NCBI GenBank assembly: GCA_030620095.1
Contig: JAUTXW010000358.1
Coordinates: forward strand, 434,001-498,000
Direction of reading: 5' to 3'
Origin: Kuschelorhynchus macadamiae
Lineage: Eukaryota > Arthropoda > Insecta > Coleoptera > Curculionidae
DNA: 64,000 nucleotides
A program made the translations under genes and the position numbers. A model generated the notes under the pieces. It did not search any database, had not been told where the DNA came from, and saw nothing but the letters and a program-made list of their open reading frames with translations. Below are positions 32,815 through 44,429 of the stretch, one piece after another. Positions within the stretch are counted from its first letter, which is position 1; each line of letters begins with the position of its first letter.

Positions 32815-33830
32815 CATACTAGTGGTGAAAATACTTTTCAGTGCCGGAAAGTGCATTTATATGAAAGTACTCACTTTCCGTAAGCTCGTAGAAAAAAATC
32901 CTCTAATTTTCAACACATATTTTAATGTGGGAAAATTTGTTTTCAGCACTAATGCGGAAAATATTTTCAGCACTAGTGCGGAAAATTTTATCAACAACCA
33001 GCTTAATTTTGTTGTGATTAGCAACCCGTTGAATATACATCGCGATCCACAGAAATTATGTTAAGTTGTAGCTCGCGAACGGAAGATGCGTTAATTGACA
33101 TTCAAGTTAAAGATAACATTATTTTTTGAGTATTTATATTCTTTCTCCGTGGACGCGGTCAGCATACATATTATTATAATTTTCCATTAATTTATTAATT
33201 ACCTTATAAAACTTACCTATAAAATTACTACCTGTGTATCCAAGTCATGCTATTTTGTTTATTGTCAAAAATGACGACGTCAAACATTTTCTATTTATGA
33301 GAATTCAATATAAGTCCGAGTTTTTTTTGTAAGGTTTATAGTCCATATCGCAAAAAAATGTATGTAGTTGAAACCTCAATAGAAGGAGACCCAGATAAGA
33401 TTATTAAGGCCGCAAAAAATGTTAATTCGTTTTTACTTTAAAGTAAAAATTGGAAATATAGAAAATATGAAATAGTTAGTCAATAGTGCCTAGAAAAGAA
33501 AATAAGCAACTATGAAAAGGAGGAGGTAATTTTAGTGTATTTATCTGAGCTTTCAAAAACCTGCCAGCCGTCAACTCTTTGGACGAGATTTTCAATGAAA
33601 ACAACGTTTAAAGTTAAAAAGAACATTGATATGAGCAAATACTTCAAACTATTTATTTTTTTATTATTTGGCTATTTCCACACGCTTGTAAAAAAGTAAA
33701 TGTTCCTAATGCGTGTGAAAAATGTGTTTTCCGCACTCAACTGCTTGTCGGCTCAACGGCAGTCTCGTGAGGAAAAATTAATTTTCCACACTTGTTAGGA
33801 AAAATACTATTGTAACATGACAGTATTTAA
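32815..33830 (+). mobile_element. Crypton-like copy B with repeated ends
   Basis: The left end has two close copies of CAGCACTANTGCGGAAAAT (32945-32985), like the Crypton at 44455. The right end carries GCGTGTGAAAAATGTG and TTTTCCGCACTCAACTGCTT (33705-33745), like 45595-45635. A coding fragment of the N-terminal Crypton domain lies between. Further end-like words extend to 33930. Exact borders are unclear because end-like words are repeated several times. Confidence 0.6.
33358..33665 (+). pseudogene. Crypton recombinase, N-terminal core-binding domain (copy B)
   Basis: Frames read KISNYEKEEVILVYLSELSK (about 33500-33558), then QPSTLWTRFSM (33567-33598) and KTTFKVKKNIDMSKYFKL (33599-33652), the core-binding domain of insect Crypton tyrosine recombinases, preceded by KYRKYEIV (about 33455). 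The catalytic domain, expected next, is missing; sequence passes at once into end-like repeats. One stop and at least one frameshift lie upstream. It complements copy A, which has lost just this domain. Confidence 0.7.
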
Positions 33831-33930
33831 AAGATCAAAATCCATTTCTTTTATTTATTCAGTTTTTCAAGGCTAATGTTGAAAAGTTAATAAAATTCCT
33901 ACTGCAGATTCTGTGTGGTCGTAGGAAAAA

Positions 33931-34425
33931 TAGTGTTTAAATGTGTTATGTAACATATTATAAATTACCTCTAATGACATTTTCGAAATATTCCTATGAA
34001 TGATACGTATTATTTAATTAACTTCGTTGTCAGTTTTAAGAAATCAATATCTAGAGAGCGAACTAAAGGAGCTAGAAGCGACTGCTTGACATTTAGTGTT
34101 ACATGACCAATTTCTCTAAAATTGCAGGGAAACCGAACAGAAATAATTTAACCAATTATGCTGGGGAACCATATAACGTGTTAATGTTATCTAAAATGTA
34201 AAACACGGGGAACCTCAGTCAAGTACCATGCAAGCAAATTAATACTTAAAATTTCAAGTGCCGCCATGTGTTTATGTTCGTTGATTGCTTATTAAAGAGG
34301 ATGGAACGAGTAGAGATGAAATCCTCTGCTATGTAACGTTTTTTCGCTTCTGGCGAAATTTCAGTTTTTTTTTTTTTGAAAGAGCGAACTAATGGATATT
34401 ACTTAATGAAGTTGAGAGCATTTTT
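33931..34425. other. unassigned DNA
   Basis: No gene or repeat recognised. Confidence 0.4.
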
Positions 34426-34429
34426 TTAC

Positions 34430-34690
34430 TTCTTTCGTAAGGGGGAAGTATTGTAATCGTGAAAAATATCACCCTCCGTTTTTTTATGTCTTAAGGTCCC
34501 TAGATCTCCATAAATATGTTCTCGAATTTCCGTCAGGCAGTATTCCGTCGTTCTCTGCTCAGCGGAGCTCAAAAATTGCTTATCCGATTGACTTCAAATT
34601 TTGGTCATTAAGGGTCATATGGAGTTAAAATGGTAACATTATAGTAAAAATCCAACATGACGGAACAAAATGGCGGTTACAAGGTGGTTT
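34430..34690 (-). repeat. reverse copy of the 51.9-53.4 kb repeat family
   Basis: On the minus strand it reads AACCGCCATTTTGTTCCGTC, TTGGATTTTTACTATAATGT, ATATGACCCTTAATG, AAATTTGAAGTCAATCGGAT and ends with CGATTACAATACTTCC. The same order of words is found at 53204-53330, and the tail matches 63070-63090. Confidence 0.7.
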
Positions 34691-34999
34691 ATAAAGCCGT
34701 TATTAAGAAAATGCTTATCGAATGGACCTCAAATTTTGCAAACATCGAATATGATATGGGGATAAAGTGCAAATCCCTACATTGGCCTCAGATTTCTTGG
34801 AAAGGCTTTATAGACCACTTTCTAGGCAATAAATCCTCGTCGCAATTATTATCTGATGAGGGTTGGGACAGTTTATTCCCAATCTCTTAAATATTACTTT
34901 ACATAGGAACTAAACTAGGAAACAAATTTGACATAGGAGTAGTCTGATGAAGCCTAATGCAAACCATACTGATTGTTCTTCGTATTGATTCATCGTTTA

Positions 35000-36030
35000 T
35001 TCTCTCTCAGACCATTCATCCGCATGATATCTCTTTACCCATCCCCCAGCAACCTGAAAGTTACTCACTTGATTCGGAATCTGAATCTTAAGAATCTCCA
35101 CCAGAAGCTAGATCAGGCTATATCTGCTAAGTATTCGACTGTTAAACCTCATCTGAGCACCCAAAGTGAATGAATGTTATTCAAGTGAATTGAACCTTCT
35201 GAAAGTAAAAGCGAAAGTTCTTGAATCCCGTCTGCAGCAATGGAACTTTTTAAAACAAGGAGTTAAGTTATCCATGTACAGGAAAAGACAAGCCACATTA
35301 TCAAATTTTCATGCAATGGAAGATCAATGGCGGCTATTTGTAGATTCGTTTAAAACAAGTTTGAAAGCTGTTTTAATTTTTAATGGCAATGAATATCCAT
35401 GAGTTCCCAAAGGTCGCTCAGCAAGTATGAAAGAGACGTATGACAATCTTAAGACACTACTGAGGTGTATAAAGGTGCGAAGACCACAAGTGAAACATAT
35501 GTGCAGATTTAAAAGTGGTTTTAATATTGACAGAGCTGCAATCAAGATACTCAAAATACTGCTTCTTTTTGTGAGAGTGGGACAGTCGTGCAAAAGATAA
35601 ACATTACAAAACATCTGAACAGAAATTTCCACGTATAAGTGAGGCAAAAATCAAAGAGGACATTCTTATTAGACCTCAAATTAGACAACTGTTTCAAAAT
35701 GTCAACTTTAAGGCAATTTTAAATGACACTGAAAGACGAGCTTGGAAAGCATTTGAAAATCTTTGCAATCATTTCTCTTGGAAATAATAAATCAGAGAGC
35801 TACGATGTACACGTGAAAGAACTACTCTCGGGCTACCAGATTTTGGGATGCAACATGTCGTTAAAAACTCCACTTTCTCCATTCTCATTTGGATTTCTTT
35901 CCTGAAAGTTTAGTAGCAGTATCAGATGAGCATGGAGAAAGATTTCACCAAGACATTGCATCGATCAAGAAAAGGCATACCGGAATATGTTGGCGCACTA
36001 GTTTTGAAGTATAATACGGAAAATATTCGG
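35000..36030 (+). pseudogene. decayed copy of an arthropod repeat-encoded protein (DEHGERFHQD family)
   Basis: Frames joined by eye: LYPSPQQPESYSLDSESES (35030-35085) and ESPPEARSGYIC (35095-35130), then SSELNLLKVKAKVLESRLQQ (35178-35237), WRLFVDSFKTSLKAVLIFNG (35330-35390), SMKETYDNLKTLL (35426-35465), GCNMSLK (35849), and SHLDFFPESLVAVSDEHGER with FHQDI (35885-35960). I recognise this order from many high-copy uncharacterised proteins of insects and other arthropods, usually about 500-900 residues. Their biochemical role is unknown to me; copy number suggests they belong to a mobile element. This copy has more than six frameshifts and stops. Confidence 0.75.
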
Positions 36031-36060
36031 TAGTTCTTCAAAAGAAAGAGGTAAATTTAA

Positions 36061-38517
36061 AATGTATATGTTAAAGTTGCTGTAATAAATTGTATTATTA
36101 TAAGTTTGTGTTTTTTAAAGCCAATAAATTGTACATAATTGGCGTTTTTATTGATTTTTTTTTTAATATCAAAATATCTCCTTCTCACTGGAGGCTGATA
36201 TGGGAATTCTGAGTTCAGAGTTGGATTCAGGTAACCGAAATATAAGAAAACCAGCTAAAAATATTCCAGGGAGGAAAAAATTGACATGTCGGAGATCCAA
36301 AACAGGGAAAAACTGGTTGATAATTTACTTTTTATATACTATGTTGATAATGTTGTGAAAAATAAAATATTAATAAGAATAATAGTAATATTAATATAAA
36401 AATAAATTTAAAAATTGGAAAATTCGCCTTTTCTTACAACTTCTTTCGAACAGTATTCCACTACAGACAGATAACACGCTGTATGAATCCATATAGTTGT
36501 CATACAAGGCATCATTATTTTGATTTTGAGCATAAAGAAGTAAACAAAGTGAACACTCGTTGGTAAACTTGGACAGTAGATTATGGTAAGCCCATGAAGA
36601 TAGGATATGTTATTCCATAAGCATAGGGTCAGAGTACATAAAAGGATATCCTCTAAAAGCTGTACCTTTTCAATTAATAACGGAGGAACAAAGATTTCTT
36701 TCACCTAGTCGGAGTTGCTTTTAAACAGGATCTTTGCAGGCATGATCATCGTATCAGTTGCCATGACAAGCGCTAAGGAAGTGAGTTTCATTTTTCTAGC
36801 ATTAAGATGGTTCTCTTCTGTTAACTCTTAAAGCATCACAAATCAAACAGGTGATACATGAGTGGCCCACGGGCCCCCACGACAGTATAAACGCTAGGGA
36901 GATAATATGAGATACCGGAATCAGATGATTGAGAAACGGACGTAGCGGTGTCTAGGGCCAAGCGAATTTTGATAATCTTTTGAGCGAAGGATAGCCAGAA
37001 ATAATTTTCACCTTTTAATTTTTCTATTTTCACTAAAGATAGCCATAGTATGTAGAAAATAACTCTGGTTGTTCCAGCTTCATGGTCTAGCCACGGATTG
37101 AAAAAAAAACTACAACAAATAGTCAAACTGTCCAAAACCGAATAATACATAGTGAGGGAAGTTTATGGTGTAAAAAATTAAGGGGTTCAGGGGAAACTGC
37201 TCTACATATATGTAAAGAACGTAGAGAGTTGCACGAGAATTGGTTGTTGGAAATAGACGTGATAAAATATATGTGCTGGAGGGTGCTATCATGCTTCTAT
37301 TATAAAGACAATATGGGTGAATAGAAAGTATTGAAGAAAGATCTTAAAGGAGAGGTTTCTTAAGGAGTGCAACGATCTTGGCTTAACAGCGGATGATATT
37401 GGGTTTGTTACAGTGGTGATTTACAACGGTAAAAATATTTGGTAGCGGAAGCCTTAGAATTTATTTCAAAATAATTTACAAATCATATTTGATATTTCAT
37501 TCATGAGTTAAGGAACAAATTTCATTTATAGTTTTAAGGGAAGTGTTTACTTTACATTTACTCTTAAAGATATGTCTTAGAAGACTTAATAAGGAATAAG
37601 TTTTTAAGGAAACACAAGGCGATGACTACTATATCTTGGAGAGGATTATTTAAATCTTATATAAAATCGGTATTAATTGAACCGAGTAATTGTCTGTAAA
37701 GCCTTTCCGTGAAGCAAATGTTTTTGCGAAACATGTTGAGGTGTAAATGGGATTAGAAGTTTATTTAAAAATTTGTTAATAAATAAATATTAATGTTTTT
37801 ATGTTCACTCGGAAACAATTAAATATACGAATGAATAAATTACCGAACAAGTCGTTTTTGCTTAATTTAAATGGAAATTGGAAAAACTGGAAATTTAAGT
37901 GGCCTGAGTCATCAGCGGTCAAGTCGACAGTTTCCTGTATGTTTATTTAAGAGCTGTCATTTAGACTAGCATAACATCTTGATTTACTTATTTTTCTCTT
38001 TTGGATTCGAATACATTTTAATTTATCCCAACAGGCATTATTAATGTGTTTTTATTTTGGCACACCTGCAGGGAAGAAACAATTTTAATAACATTTTGAT
38101 TAAATTTATTTAAAATTATATGAGTTTATCAGTGTTGAATTAAAAGTGATATACTAGTGACGAGTATCAGTTTTACGAGGATATTTATATTTTTTTAATG
38201 TGAATGACATATACAGTGCATATACTCCCCCTCTCTTTCTTTTTTAAAGCAGTCAAGATAAAAAATTTAAATTTGGCACCATATTAGGACACTAAATGCT
38301 TTTTTTGTACATATTTCCTACTTGAAAATTACAAAATTATAACAGAATCTAAAAACATGGAGTATAAAAATTGTTAAAACTTAAAAAATTGAAGTGAGTT
38401 TAAGAACGTTACTCACTAACTTGCCAAATAAATGCGAACTCTGCCTTTGTCGATTTTTGTTTCTAAAGTTGTATTCTCTTTATAAGCACTATATTTCAGG
38501 TGGGTATTAAAGGCATT
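36061..38517. other. unassigned DNA
   Basis: Open frames of about 100 codons on the minus strand at 36408-36704 and 36836-37150 have no recognised family; the second contains SDSGISYYLPSVYTVVGARG but lacks any supporting context. At 37709-37740 GTGAAGCAAATGTTTTTGCG followed by AAACATG resembles a hammerhead core with one box altered. Confidence 0.35.
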
Positions 38518-38556
38518 TATTATTATTATTATTGTTATTATTATTTTATTTCTCAC
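38518..38556. repeat. (TTA)n microsatellite, imperfect
   Basis: About 39 bp of TTATTA with one G interruption. Confidence 0.85.
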
Positions 38557-38977
38557 GTGGTCCATAATTGAACTGTTCTTATCAGCAAATATCGTACTGT
38601 TCTAGTTACAACGTGTTTTATAAAGGATTAGAAATTAAATCAGAACAAACACCCTCTAAATAGATAAGTATAATACTTAGTCTCCATTTTCATAACAAAA
38701 TTTTAGTTATGGATTTATGGAAAAAACACTAAGTATGATCTCATTAGGTTTTTACTGGAGCCCAATTAATAGAGTGGGTTCGTTGCTAATATATGCAAAT
38801 GCGAAATAATCCATTTATGGCAATCTCTGACATACTCTTAAAAGAAAAAAAAAACATACAGATATTTAAAAAACCACTTAATTACTACAGTGTTTTGGGT
38901 GACTTTTTGTTTCGTATCCGTAAAGTATATTCTTCAGTTGATGCCAGCTTTTAAGACCTTTATGAAATTGCCCAATA

Positions 38978-39255
38978 ACTGACTCAGGTCAGGGTCTAAT
39001 TGAAAATTTATTATCAAAAATGAAAGGTTTGGGTTTAGATATACAAAACTTGCAAAGTCAAGGCCATGAGAGTGGGGCAAATATGCTGAATAAATGTATG
39101 ATGCTCATAGATTGGCAAAGAAAAATTAAACAGTTTAAATAAATTTAAATCCTTAAGAAATCTTTTGCAGAACCCAAATTTAAATATCACTGATGCAACA
39201 AAATCGTTGCGCAGTAATTTTGGAAGTTGCAGAAATCAAAATAAACTAAATTGAA
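38978..39255 (+). pseudogene. DUF4371/hAT-like transposase scrap
   Basis: Reads TDSGQGLIENLLSKMKGLGL, then DIQNLQSQGHESGANM (38978-39090). This matches the pattern with a GQGYDNGANM block in DUF4371 (zinc-finger MYM type 1-like, hAT-derived) proteins. A further piece NPNLNITDATKSLRSNFGSC (39170-39230) resembles a downstream helix of the same family, implying an internal deletion of most of the catalytic domain. Asp of the YDN block reads Glu-Ser. Dead copy. Confidence 0.55.
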
Positions 39256-39364
39256 AATATAAAAATAATAAGAAAATATTCATAGTACAAAGAGAACTAG
39301 AAGGAATACTGTTAAGAGTAAAAAAAAAATGTTTAACATCAAAAACAACAACTAATAGAAATAT

Positions 39365-39795
39365 AATACATACATTTTTAACTCATTATTCCAGTTTTTA
39401 GGTAGTTTCTTGAACTTTTCCCGATTATTTATTTCCTTGATTTTCTTTGGTAAATTTATCATAGGTTATAATGCCAGTATATAGAATTTACCGTTTTCCA
39501 AAATTACTTTTTGTTAATAATGTCGTAAATCGTCTGTTTGTCTAATATTTGTCTTATATAATGCGATATTTGAGTGTTTTATTTTAAGATTTATAGAATG
39601 AATTAATATACAAACTTTTAATTTAAAAAACGATTGTATGTCTAGATATCCTTTAGGTTTATATAAATTGGATATAGGTTCTAAATATGGTAATTTATGA
39701 ATGCATTTAATAACTTTGTTTTTTAATTTTTTTAAAGGATTTAGATTTATTTGAACAAGCAGCTCCCCAAACTTAGCTGATGGGGAAAGTAAATA
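39365..39795 (-). pseudogene. LINE remnant 2, extreme C-terminus of reverse transcriptase ORF
   Basis: The minus strand reads IHSINLKIKHSNIALYKTNI (39540-39600) followed by RQTDDLRHY, then INLPKKIKEINNREKFKKLP (39405-39465), the typical C-terminal block of Jockey/CR1-type ORF2 proteins that ends with a lone lysine-rich helix. The stretch LNPLKKLKNKVIKCIHKLPY (about 39690-39750) precedes it. Two stops. Only the 3' end survives. Confidence 0.65.
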
Positions 39796-40323
39796 TATAA
39801 TTGGCTTGGAGCTAAGAGTTGATTTAGTTTATTTATGTGTCTTAGTTGAAACCGATAAGGAAAGTGTTAATACTCCAATAAAAACTTTGGCATACATTAT
39901 TTATTATACAAAATTTTTGATGGAATTTTTCCCAGAGTTATTTGATCGCTAAAAATACTTGACGTGTATCCATAGTTTCGGGAGAAAGGAGTTCTTGTAA
40001 GCATACAATTATTGAACATTATTATGACTCTTGAACGGTTAAGCGGATTGTCGTTGTTACCGATTGAGCATGTTAGTGTTAATAATTTAGATTATAAATA
40101 ATGAGATTATTTATTTTGTTTTTTTGTAACATAGAGGATCTCACTTGTCTTGTGAGTAATACTCATAATAATTTATATTTAAAAAAAAGATCATTTTAAG
40201 ATATTTTAATGGTGTGTTGTTATTGTTATATTTTGTATAGTTTTGCTAATTGTTGTACTTATTAATTTTGTATACGTACATTTATTTACTTATTTGCTCA
40301 TTATCCTATGTATTTTTTAGTTT

Positions 40324-40400
40324 CCTGAAGATGGTCTAACTATAGACGGAAACGTAGAGAATTAAACTGATTTAAATTTTCAAAATTTATGACTTTGTTG
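40324..40400 (+). ncRNA. hammerhead-like motif, candidate Penelope-type 3' end
   Basis: CCTGAAGATGGTCTAACTAT followed by AGACGGAAACGTAG gives CUGAAGA, a stem II GGUCU-aacuau-AGAC(G), and GAAACGU. One closing pair of stem II and the base after GU are altered. It ends with CTTAACCCAACCAACCC near 40400. No PLE coding sequence is visible upstream, so this would be a 3' scrap. Confidence 0.4.
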
Positions 40401-41160
40401 TTGACTTAACCCAACCAACCCTACCACTCATCATAATAAAATTTTAATATTAATAAGAATTTAATAAATGTATTTTGTAAATTTGTTTGTTTTATTTGAA
40501 TAAAATAAGTTGTCTTTATCAATACAAGTTTACTATGAAGTATTAAGGAGAGGCAACCATTTCACAACTAGCCCAGAGCAGCCAGAAGCCTAAAGAAGGG
40601 TTTGTAGAAAAATCAGACTTTCCAATCAAAAATAGTCATTAATAAAATATTTTCGCTATTCTATGATGCTGGGAAGTACGTTACTTTTCAATAGAGCCAG
40701 TGGATTCAATCGATCATCGCTAATTACTTTTAATGTATACATATTACATATCAAATTAATGGATTCCTACATATGTTAATCGATCACCGCATTTTGTGTC
40801 AGAGAACAAAAAGATTGATTACCGCATATAAAAAACGCATTGTTAAAGTATGTTTACGACCATTAAAAGTTTTTCTCGGTTTTTATCAGTTGAGGATAGT
40901 TAATCGGAATTAATTTAACCATCGCTCGTCAGGAACGGAATAAAGAAAATATTCAGTATTTGTTATTTGGGAGTTTTCGCGAGTATTTTCGCCTTATTTA
41001 GCGCAACTATAATGAAACATTAACTGTGGTAAAAAATCCTTTATATTTATAAGAAAGGATATAGCTTGTTTGTTATAAAGCTTGTATAAAAATAATAAAG
41101 CCATTCTAAAGAAAACGGAACGAAATGTTTCCAATTGCGCTAGCGTAAGAACACAATGAC
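40401..41160. other. unassigned AT-rich DNA
   Basis: No gene or clear repeat recognised. Confidence 0.4.
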
Positions 41161-41166
41161 GTTTAC

Positions 41167-41197
<31 letters not shown>

Positions 41198-44100
41198 CAG
41201 TTAACTGTCTTACAGGATGGTCCCAATTACAAGACAGTGAAAAACTACATATTCAAGCCTACTAAAAAATTACATTTTACACATAAAAAGAAGCTTATAA
41301 CTAATAATAACAGTAATTATTTTCCAAATTCTGATATTTGAATAAGATTTAAATTAGCAAAACGGTTTAGCGTTGTAAATTTTTCTTATATGATTGTAAA
41401 CTATCAGAAAAAAGATCCAAATTAGTTTTTTTGTTAAAGTTATCGCACATTGTATAAATAGGCGAACATTTTAAGATGTTTGTACGAGGAGTCGGCAAGT
41501 AAAAAGCACTGCTTGTGCATGAACTTAAACGAGGCTTGTTGAAATTTATTTTAGAAAGTAAACAGGGGCAGTTTATCTTATTATTTAATAGCTTATACAA
41601 AAATATCATTTGCAGGTTATCTCGTCTGGTTTTTAAGTTCGTCAGTGAAAATTTATCTAAAAGTTCTTCTTGTGGACATCCTTGAGCGGAATAGCGACCG
41701 TCTTGTTTAAAGCTTAGATATTTTACACATTTTCGCTGTATACTTTCAATACCAGACACATGTATATTATATCCCGGAGACCATACAACTGCCGCATATT
41801 CAAGTTTGGATCGGACATAACTATAGTACAGCAGCTTTATGGCTTCCACTTGGCTAAACTCTTTAGTAGTACGAACTATAAACCCCATTTTAGAAGAATC
41901 TGACCTAATAGCTTAATGATAATTTTTGATCGAATGTAACTCCTAGGTCACAGAACTCCTTGGATCGGCCTACAATTTCACCATTGCAATTATAGTTAAA
42001 AATAATCGGTTCTGACTTTGTAGTAAACGACATAACCTTGCATTTTCCAATATTTAGCTGTAGACAATTTCCCTGGCACCAGTCAATAATATGCTGTAAA
42101 TTTTGTTGGATTTTTAAGCAGTCCTCCATAGACTTAATGTTAGCGAACAGTTTGATGTCAGCGTAGAGTAAATAACCAATATCCAGAGAATCACCAATGT
42201 CGTTAATAAAAATATTAAAACAGCAAGGGTCCTAAAACGGAACCCTGCGGTACCCCCGAACATGCTATATAGTTCTCCGATTCAAAACCATTTATAGCCA
42301 CATATTGTGTGCGATTTGAAAGGTAATATGTAAAGAGCAGTAATAGGGAATCCGAGAATCCGATATTTGAAAGTTTATTAATTAACAAGTCATGATTTAA
42401 CTCGTCAAATGCTTTGGAGAAGTCTAAATATATTACATCAGATTGCAGACCCTCATCAATCGAGTCCGCAATGTATTGTGTTATAAGGGCCAGGTTGGTA
42501 GTTGTGGAACAATTTTAAAGAAACCATACTGCTCAGGAACAATTTTATTTTGCACCAATGGAAAAATGATGTGCAATATGAACTCAAAGACTTTTGAGAA
42601 GTTGCATATGATGGAAACAGGTCTATAATTTTGAATGTCTGATTTATCACCCTTCTTAAAGACTGGACATACTTTCGACTTTTTCCATATATTTGGTAAT
42701 GTCTGTTGTTCAATGCACATGTTAAATAGGATTTGAAGAGGTTTTATTAACACAAATCGACAGTCTCGTATCAAAAATGCTGGAATAAGGTCTGGTCCGG
42801 CAGTGTATTTAGGTTTAAGTTTTTTAATAGCACAAATAATATCCAGGTCACTTACTGTAGATATGTTTATATTTTGATCACTACACGAGAATGAATTATT
42901 TGAAATTTGGATAGTTAGAAAGTGAATAAGATTGCTTAAAAAATGAAGCAAATGAATTCAAAATATCGGGTGGATTATCTAGATTCTGACCATCAAAGTG
43001 CATACTGTTTGGAATGCCTGTTATCTCTCTCCGGCCTTTGACAAAATTCCTAAAGCGTTTGGGATCTTTTTTGATATCCGTCTCCATTTTTTGAATATAT
43101 TTTTTATACGCTATACTTATATCAGTTTTGATTTTTGATCTCAGAGTCTGAAATCTTCGAAAACCTATTGTATGCTGCCATATTTTTTGTACTTTGTATG
43201 CAATTTATCTTTAGTTTTTATATTTTTAATTATTTCTGAAGTGAACCAAGGATGATATCTTCTATTTGACGAATGGCGATAAGGGGGAACTGCTAGGTCA
43301 AATATGGAGTATATTAAGTTATAAAAAGTATTACAGGCATTTTCCACCGTTGTCTGATTTTCCAGCAAGGACCAATCCTGCTGAAGAAATGAGTTATAAA
43401 GCAAGTTGAAATCAGCTTTACGAAAATTGTATAGATTATTCATATTTAAGTTTATAGAGTTTTTAAAATTATTTGACTTTGGTCTTTTAAAGGAAATCAT
43501 TAAAGCAGTATGGTGAATATCTTCTTTGATAAGAATATGAAGTGATCGCTCTACGTTACAATTAGAGTTGCTATTCGTCAGAATAAGATCCAGAATCCTT
43601 TGATTGTTATTTTTAATAAAGTTATACTGCTGGAGATTAAAGAATTCCATAAAATTTTTTAACAAATTTATGCAGTTACTATTTCGTTGAAAGTTTCCGC
43701 TTAAAAAACCCTCATAATCTGGTAAGTTAAAATCTCCTATAATGTATATATTTTTACCGTAGATATAGTCCAAAATGACAAAAAAATCAAACAGATCTTC
43801 AAGATCGTTTTGTAAAACCGGAGGCGGAATATATAGGATGAATACAAAAACCGTACAATGGGCAAAAGCCATTTTGATACTTAAAAAATCTATATTAGGA
43901 GAAAAATTAAAATTATAGTTTTGAAAGTCTAAAATAGCGCAATTAAAATTACGATTCACCGCCAACAAAACGCCTCCTCCTTTGGATTTATTCAAAACCG
44001 CAAAATTTCTATCCGCACGAAAGTCTAGAAAATTATTTGAAAACATTTCACTACTGCATACTGAAGAGTCGAGCCAAGTTTTAGTTATCGCAATCAAATC

Positions 44101-44300
44101 AAAATCACAACTCATGACGCCCTGCAAAAATTTGTGCGTTTTACTACGAAGACCTCTTACGTTCTGATAGTAGACTGAAATATTCTTTCTGGCATCATTC
44201 GCATTAGTATTAGAACAGTCAGACACGTGCAACTGTGATAAGGAACTATAGGTGGGAATAGTCGATAATTGCTATTGGCTTAGGATATTCGTTCTTAGTT
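41161..44300 (-). mobile_element. LINE 3, Jockey/CR1-like, largely complete ORF2
   Basis: The element runs on the minus strand from about 44300 to its 3' tail, an (AAAT)n run complementary to the TTTA repeats at 41163-41200. Endonuclease and reverse transcriptase are both represented. I see no ORF1 and no clear target duplication, so it is likely 5'-truncated near the Crypton at 44430. Confidence 0.85.
41367..44232 (-). pseudogene. LINE 3 ORF2: endonuclease plus reverse transcriptase
   Basis: From 44232 an intact 355-codon stretch encodes the apurinic-type endonuclease: ISVYYQNVRGLRSK, IAITKTWL, YIIGDFNLPD, RILDLILTN and EDIHHTALM, with the final His block. After a frame change come the linker KDPKRFRNFVKGRR (about 43040) and reverse transcriptase blocks: CPVFKKGDKSDIQNYRPVSI (about 42610-42670), YLDFSKAFDELNHDLL (about 42385-42430), SGVPQGSVLGPLLF (about 42225-42265), and the YADD box as YAD-IKLF (about 42155), which lacks one Asp codon. 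The C-terminal domain with KLEYAAVVWSPGYN follows (41367-41888) and ends KKNLQR. About four frameshifts. The missing catalytic Asp makes it inactive even apart from them. Confidence 0.88.
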
Positions 44301-44429
44301 TAGAGCACGCGGCCTGGTATGCTAAGCATTTACTAACATCCCAAGCAGCGTGGTTTGATTTTACAGTACTTGATACATGTTTTTGGAATTGAAAATAATC
44401 GTAGAAATGTAAACCAAGGTATTTTTTCC

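Noticed and set aside
36408..37150. Two minus-strand frames of about 100 codons
   Set aside because: Hydrophobic, AT-driven composition, no family recognised, no splice sites that extend them.
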